From NCBI GenBank assembly GCA_041658125.1, contig JBBAAS010000001.1:44457-108456 (forward strand): 64,000 nt of DNA, in the 5' to 3' direction. Every line of letters starts with the position of its first letter. Position 1 is the stretch's first letter. Made by a program: the position numbers and the translations under genes. The notes below the pieces were generated by a model that searched no databases, was not told where the DNA came from, and saw only the letters and a program-made list of their open reading frames with translations. Origin of the DNA: JBBAAS01 sp041658125 (lineage in GTDB: Bacteria; Patescibacteriota; Microgenomatia; UBA12405). Positions 59,892 through 64,000 of the stretch are shown one piece after another.

Positions 59892-60650
59892 TTAGGGAGT
59901 CAGGATTAAAATTTTTTTAGCACCGATAAGAATATCTTCTTTTTTACCAGAAAGCGGAAAATCGTGGATACTTTCCATTAAAAGATCGTAAGAATATTGA
60001 AAATAAGCGCCAAATTGGGTGCCAACGTCGTGAACGATGAATTTTTGTTTAGTATCATCGTAGCCTAAAATAGTGAGATTATGATAGTAAGGGCCGCCAG
60101 ATTTAAAATGTTTATTTTCTTTAAACAGAATTTTGCCGGCGACGGGGATAATAACCGGAATATTTTGACTAATGGACTTTTTAATATCTTCGACAGTGGG
60201 ATTATCAACGATCTTTGGTTTATAACCCAGATATTCAGCGGAAATAGCGGCCATTTGAGAAATATTAACGTCATTGGTAAAACCGGCATTTTTTTCAAAA
60301 TCGAGCATCTTTAAAATGGCATCACGTTGTTCTTCGACTGGCGGTGTTTGGTTTTTATAAAAATAATCAACGGTAAGGAGAGCGGCTTCTTCACAGGCGT
60401 CCTGCCATGGTTCTGCCCAATTTTTTTCCGGTGCCTGTTCGATAAAAGCAGTTTTTGTCAGGTGTTTGTCGGGAAGGCCGGATTCTAAGATTTTTGTCGG
60501 TTGCGGAGCAATGTTTTCAATAATTTGGTCAATTTTTTGAGTCGTGGTAGTTATTTTTTCTTCAATTCGATTTTTTTTAGAAAATAGATAAAAACCGATA
60601 AAAATCAGAGTGAAAAGAAGGGTCAATATAATAATTGGTTTTTTACCCAT
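59892..60650 (-). CDS. Membrane-anchored C39-like cysteine peptidase domain protein
   Basis: A 252-residue protein with an N-terminal anchor (PIIILTLLFTLIFIGFYLF) and a Peptidase_C39_2-type domain. The putative nucleophile Cys86 lies in WQDACEEAALLTVDYF, His190 in YYHNLTILGYDD and Asp208 in IVHDVGTQ, the spacing expected for the papain-like Cys-His-Asp triad. Bacteriocin-export C39 domains are fused to ABC transporters. This stand-alone membrane-anchored form is common in Patescibacteria and its substrate is unknown. I use ATG 60650. The frame to 60740 runs into typA on the other strand. Confidence 0.82.
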   Translation of the reverse strand: MGKKPIIILTLLFTLIFIGFYLFSKKNRIEEKITTTTQKIDQIIENIAPQPTKILESGLPDKHLTKTAFIEQAPEKNWAEPWQDACEEAALLTVDYFYKNQTPPVEEQRDAILKMLDFEKNAGFTNDVNISQMAAISAEYLGYKPKIVDNPTVEDIKKSISQNIPVIIPVAGKILFKENKHFKSGGPYYHNLTILGYDDTKQKFIVHDVGTQFGAYFQYSYDLLMESIHDFPLSGKKEDILIGAKKILILTP

Positions 60651-60655
60651 AGAGT

Positions 60656-60661
60656 ATTTTA
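60656..60661 (-). promoter_or_regulatory. -10 box for the C39-like gene, probably leaderless
   Basis: TAAAAT on the minus strand ends 5 bases before the ATG at 60650. It lies back to back with the -10 box of typA on the other strand. No clear -35 box. Confidence 0.4.
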
Positions 60662-60674
60662 GCTTATTTGGCGG

Positions 60675-60680
60675 TATAAT
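60675..60680 (+). promoter_or_regulatory. -10 box of typA, probably leaderless
   Basis: TATAAT ends 6 bases before the ATG at 60687, so transcription would begin at the start codon. No Shine-Dalgarno fits between. The two divergent -10 boxes are 13 bases apart. Confidence 0.5.
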
Positions 60681-60686
60681 ATATGA

Positions 60687-62525
60687 ATGCCTAAATTTAG
60701 GGATATTCGTAATATCGCGGTGATTGCCCATGTTGACCATGGCAAGACAACTTTGGTGGATGCAATGCTAAAGCAGACTCATACTTTCCGGGAAAACCAA
60801 GAAGAGATGAATATTGACCGAATTATGGATAGTAATGACTTGGAACGGGAAAAAGGGATTACAATTTTGTCAAAAAATACGTCGGTTTTTTACAAGGATG
60901 TCAAAATTAATATTATCGATACCCCCGGACATGCTGATTTTGGCGGTGAGGTAGAAAGAGTGCTAAACATGGCTGACGGAGCCCTGCTGATCGTTGATGC
61001 GGCCGAGGGGCCATTGTCACAAACAAAATTTGTGCTTAAAAGAGCTTTGGATTACGGTTTGAAAATAATTGTGGTAATCAACAAAATTGACCGAAAAGAT
61101 GCCCGGGTCAAAGAAGTTTTAAATGACACCGAAAATTTGTTTTTATCGCTGGCTTCGGATTCTGATTTGCTAAATTTTCCGATAATTTACGCTATCGGCA
61201 GAAACGGGAAAACATTTTATGAAATGCCCGAGTCGATGGATACTGCCGGCGATACGGCTCCCCTATTTGAAACGATTATTAAGACATTGCCAAGTGCGGT
61301 AAAAAATCCGGAAAAACCGTTTCAAATGCTCGTGTCTGCGTTTGAAAAAAACGAATATTTGGGTAGGTTGGCAGTAGGCAGAATAAACCAAGGCAAAATC
61401 AAGAAAAACGATTATGTATCACTGGTAAAGCCGGACCGACAAGTGCTGGGGAATTTTAAGATAGAAAAAATGTATGTTAACGAAGGAATCAGCAAGGTCG
61501 AGATTGGTGAAGCTGAAAGCGGTGAAGTGGTATATTTAGCCGGAATAACGGGCATAGAAATCGGACAAACATTAACCAACCCGAATTTTCAGGTACCATT
61601 ACCGACAATTGAGGTGGCTGAACCAACGATAAAAGCCAGCTTTGGCCCAAATACTTCTGTTTTTGCCAGAGATGAATCAATGTTTTTAACTTCAAGAGAA
61701 TTGAAGGAAAGATTGCGGGAAGAAGTAGAAACTAACTTGGGGTTAAAGATTGAGGATGATCCAAATGATAGTATTAGAGTGCTGGTTTCGGGAAGAGGAG
61801 AACTGCATTTGGCCATACTCGTCGAAAAATTGAGACGGGAAGGATATGCCATGGAAGTAGGAAAGCCGGAGGTAATTTATAAAACAGTAAACGGAAAAAT
61901 TTATGAACCATTTAATGAGTTAACAATTTTGACTCCGGAAGAATATGTGGGGACGATTACGGCGGAATTGGGAAAAAGAAAAGCCCAAATGCTTGACATG
62001 CAAACCGAAAAGAACGGGGTAAAAATGGTTTATAAAATCAGCGAAAAAAGTGCTTTGGGAATGAGAAGTAACCTGATGATGGAAACCAGAGGACAAATAG
62101 CTTTGAGCTTTTTGTTTTTAGGTTATGAAGAAAAAGTCAACGAGATTGATCGGGCCAGAAATGGAGTAATGATTGCTTATGAAAGCGGAAAAGCGTTGTC
62201 CTTTGGGCTGGATTTGGCGCAAAAAAGAGGAGATACTTTTGTCGGACCAACAGAGTCGGTGTATGAAGGACAAATTGTCGGATTTAGGCCGGTAGTCGGT
62301 GATTTGGAAATTAATGTGTGTAAGGGCAAACAATTGACCAATATGAGATCATCCGGAAACGATGACGCCATAATTTTGGCACCACCGGTGAAATACAGTA
62401 TCGAAGAAAGCCTTGATTTTATCGAAAGTGACGAACTGATTGATATCACCCCAAAAACAGTAAGACTAAGAAAGAAATTTTTGGCTAAAGTTGACCGGGT
62501 ACGGGCAGAAAGAAAGCAAGGTTAA
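60687..62525 (+). CDS. typA: Ribosome-associated translational GTPase TypA/BipA
   Basis: A 612-residue GTPase. G1 is AHVDHGKTT (14-22), G2 region REKGITI (54-60), G3 DTPGHADFGGE (78-88) and G4 NKID (132-135). EF-G-like domains follow, with FEKNEYLGRLAVGRINQGKI, GRGELHLAILVEKLRREGYA and MEVGKPEVIYKTVNGKIYEP, and the BipA-specific C-terminus with RSSGNDDAIILAPP and ESLDFIESDELIDITPKTVR. It helps 50S assembly and translation under stress or cold. Length and domain order are those of the family. It ends in a 4-base overlap with the convergent nrnA-like gene. Confidence 0.97.
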   Translation: MPKFRDIRNIAVIAHVDHGKTTLVDAMLKQTHTFRENQEEMNIDRIMDSNDLEREKGITILSKNTSVFYKDVKINIIDTPGHADFGGEVERVLNMADGALLIVDAAEGPLSQTKFVLKRALDYGLKIIVVINKIDRKDARVKEVLNDTENLFLSLASDSDLLNFPIIYAIGRNGKTFYEMPESMDTAGDTAPLFETIIKTLPSAVKNPEKPFQMLVSAFEKNEYLGRLAVGRINQGKIKKNDYVSLVKPDRQVLGNFKIEKMYVNEGISKVEIGEAESGEVVYLAGITGIEIGQTLTNPNFQVPLPTIEVAEPTIKASFGPNTSVFARDESMFLTSRELKERLREEVETNLGLKIEDDPNDSIRVLVSGRGELHLAILVEKLRREGYAMEVGKPEVIYKTVNGKIYEPFNELTILTPEEYVGTITAELGKRKAQMLDMQTEKNGVKMVYKISEKSALGMRSNLMMETRGQIALSFLFLGYEEKVNEIDRARNGVMIAYESGKALSFGLDLAQKRGDTFVGPTESVYEGQIVGFRPVVGDLEINVCKGKQLTNMRSSGNDDAIILAPPVKYSIEESLDFIESDELIDITPKTVRLRKKFLAKVDRVRAERKQG

Positions 62526-63535
62526 GGCTCGCCAAGTTCGGGATGAAGTTTTTGGATAATGTCGAGTAAAAATTTTTTGGCTTCGGGAAGAGGTTTTTTG
62601 ATGGTAGCACCGGAAGCGGCAGGATGACCACCGCCGGCTCCGGTAGCTTCACCAATTTTATATAAGTCAAAAGTTTCCGAATTGCGGGTGCGCATACTAA
62701 CGGAACAAATTCCCGGTTCATGTTCGACAATGGAAATACCGATATCCCAACCAATAACCGATTTCAGAGTGTTAGAAATTTCGGCTTTTTCGATACGACG
62801 GGAGGAAAGATCGTTTTTTACTAACGTTTCGTAAGAAACTGAAGAAATGGCTACCCGCTGATTGAAAAATAATTCAACTGAGCTAAAAGCAATGCCCTTA
62901 AAATATATTTGACTTGGATCAGAATTGTTTTCAATTTCAAAAATATATTTGGGAAAATCGGGATTAATTGCGGCTAATCTTGAGGCAATTTCAAAAGTAC
63001 GAGATGAAGTTTTTTGGTACTTGAAACCACCGGAGTCTGTATAAAGACCAACAAATAAATTAACGGCGATGTCCGGGATAATATCAATTTTCCAATTTTT
63101 AAATAATTCAAAAATTATTTGACAGGTTGAAATGGTCTCTGAATCAATCAAGTTTGTTTGGCAAAATCCCTGATTGTAAGGATGGTGATCGATAAGAATA
63201 GTTTTTAGATTTTTTGGAAAAGTTATATCTTTTAATTTAGAAACTTGATTGAGAGCGGCAGAATCAAGAATTATAAACAAATCGAATTGTGTTAGGTCGA
63301 GATCGAAGTAATTTTTGGCGGTAATTTCGGAAAATCCGGGTTGATTTTTAAAACTTTGTGGCAGTTCGGAATCGCCTTTAATCAGGGTAACTTTTTTACC
63401 AATATCTTTGAGATACAAATATAAAGCTAAATTGGAACCAATTGAGTCGCCGTCGGGCGAGCAATGAAGACTAAGAAGAATGTTTTGAGAATCTTGGATA
63501 GTTTTAATTATTTGATCGAAGGTAGTATTAGCCAT
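62522..63535 (-). CDS. nrnA: DHH/DHHA1 phosphoesterase, NrnA-like bifunctional oligoribonuclease/pAp phosphatase
   Basis: A 337-residue enzyme. The DHH domain has LHCSPDGDSIGSNLAL (about residues 23-38), FIILDSAALNQVS, and LIDHHPYNQGFCQTNLIDSE with the DHH triad binding two metal ions. The DHHA1 domain ends with GEATGAGGGHPAASGATIKK, the GGGH nucleic-acid-binding motif. NrnA degrades short oligoribonucleotides and pAp; some relatives act on cyclic dinucleotide products. I take ATG 63535 (MANTTFDQ), overlapping the secA stop by 8 bases. The frame extends to 63622 without family support. Confidence 0.92.
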   Translation of the reverse strand: MANTTFDQIIKTIQDSQNILLSLHCSPDGDSIGSNLALYLYLKDIGKKVTLIKGDSELPQSFKNQPGFSEITAKNYFDLDLTQFDLFIILDSAALNQVSKLKDITFPKNLKTILIDHHPYNQGFCQTNLIDSETISTCQIIFELFKNWKIDIIPDIAVNLFVGLYTDSGGFKYQKTSSRTFEIASRLAAINPDFPKYIFEIENNSDPSQIYFKGIAFSSVELFFNQRVAISSVSYETLVKNDLSSRRIEKAEISNTLKSVIGWDIGISIVEHEPGICSVSMRTRNSETFDLYKIGEATGAGGGHPAASGATIKKPLPEAKKFLLDIIQKLHPELGEP

Positions 63536-64000
63536 ATTTGGGATAACAACATTTTTTATACTTTTTGCCGGAGCCACAGGGACAAGGATCGTTGCGGCTG
63601 GGAGCTTTGGGAGAAACAGCAACGGTTTTTACCGGAGAAAGAGGACCGGGAAGATCGGGACTACTGGAAATGACCGGTTGTGATGGGTCGGCGATTTCTC
63701 CCCTACCCTCGGTAGCATTTTGGGGAACTGAAGAGACGGGAGCAGCCATCGGTTCGAGACGGAAAAGCTTGCGGGCCAAATTATATTCAAACTGCCCCAT
63801 CAATTTTTGAAACATTTCGTAGCCTTCTTTGCGGTATTCAATCAACGGGTCTTTTTGGGCATAACCGCGAAGGCGAACTCCTTCACGAAGATCGTCAAGA
63901 TGAGTGAGATGTTCCACCCAAAGCGGATCGAGAGTCGAAATGACAGCAAAAGCTAAAACACTATTGGCCAAATTGTTGCCAAAGTAATCGGTTCTTTTTT
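63528..64000 (-). CDS. secA: SecA preprotein translocase ATPase, C-terminal part, cut by the window edge
   Basis: About 157 C-terminal residues of SecA. The helical wing/scaffold part shows LDPLWVEHLTHLDDLREGVR then LRGYAQKDPLIEYRKEGYEM, followed by a Pro/Ser/Val-rich linker and the zinc-binding SEC-C motif CPCGSGKKYKKCC at the end, which contacts SecB-like chaperones or ribosomes in other bacteria. The frame continues to the window edge without a start. SecA drives export of unfolded proteins through SecYEG. The gene is followed by nrnA with an 8-base overlap. Confidence 0.95.
   Translation of the reverse strand, partial: KRTDYFGNNLANSVLAFAVISTLDPLWVEHLTHLDDLREGVRLRGYAQKDPLIEYRKEGYEMFQKLMGQFEYNLARKLFRLEPMAAPVSSVPQNATEGRGEIADPSQPVISSSPDLPGPLSPVKTVAVSPKAPSRNDPCPCGSGKKYKKCCYPKYG

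Noticed and set aside
59892..60650. Bacteriocin exporter with a C39 leader-peptidase domain
   Set aside because: Only the C39-like domain and one anchor helix are present, without a fused or adjacent ABC transporter or precursor peptide.
1..64000. Recoding of UGA as glycine, as in some CPR lineages
   Set aside because: TGA ends clear genes, for example at 2012-2014 where the next gene overlaps as ATGA, and an intact release factor 2 with SPF is present.
1..64000. CRISPR arrays, tRNA or rRNA genes, insertion sequences
   Set aside because: No regularly spaced repeats, cloverleaf-like segments, rRNA-like sequence or transposase motifs were seen. The gaps between genes are too short for most of these.

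Overview
The window looks like a piece of an AT-rich bacterial chromosome from the Candidate Phyla Radiation (Patescibacteria, perhaps Microgenomates). That placement is an inference. It rests on the crowded A+T-rich coding, the very large load of glycosyltransferases, the small single-domain versions of many proteins, and -10 boxes placed so close to start codons that several operons look leaderless. The code appears standard: TGA ends genes (for example the gene at 110-2014) and an intact release factor 2 is present. I saw no rRNA, tRNA, CRISPR array, insertion sequence or prophage, and no gene-free stretch of 300 bases. The largest gaps are about 150 bases (48909-49061, which holds a promoter and a gene remnant) and about 120 bases (51758-51881, which holds a promoter and inverted repeats).

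Region 1 (1-11.8 kb). Two plus-strand genes (a polytopic membrane protein and a methyltransferase) face a minus-strand operon read from 9294 to 2851. That operon encodes an ABC-2 exporter pair (permease and ATPase of the O-antigen/teichoic acid type), a GT4 glycosyltransferase, an FkbM methyltransferase with a coiled-coil tail, and a 909-residue protein with two glycosyltransferase domains. Divergent from it are a TMTC-like membrane protein with TPR repeats and a methyltransferase.

Region 2 (11.8-51.3 kb). Thirty-four consecutive minus-strand genes, mostly overlapping by a few bases, form one envelope-glycan island: about 12 GT2 enzymes, 4 GT4 enzymes, about 8 polytopic GT-C/PMT-like proteins, 2 PTPS-related membrane proteins, a Wzx/MATE-type flippase, 2 methyltransferases, 3 B12-binding-type radical SAM enzymes and 1 SPASM radical SAM enzyme. 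Promoters are visible upstream of the first gene (51273-51303) and of the gene at 48908 (48915-48944). A 38-codon relic of another GT-C gene lies between them.

Region 3 (51.3-64 kb). Cell-envelope and housekeeping genes. An ftsE-ftsX pair is followed by an EnvC-like coiled-coil M23 protein whose LytM domain appears to be circularly permuted. A second operon carries a cyclophilin lipoprotein, a thioredoxin-like protein, a small membrane protein, prfB, an LCP (LytR-CpsA-Psr) glycan ligase and a methyltransferase. Then come a membrane-anchored C39-like protein, typA/bipA on the plus strand, an NrnA-like DHH phosphoesterase and the 3' end of secA.

A plausible joint picture: polyprenyl-phosphate sugars made by DPM/ALG5-like GT2 enzymes feed the GT-C proteins outside the membrane. 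GT2 and GT4 enzymes build glycans on the cytoplasmic side. Radical SAM enzymes and methyltransferases modify them, the flippase and ABC pair export them, and the LCP protein is the only recognisable candidate for final attachment. The most unusual single item is the permuted M23 domain next to FtsEX.
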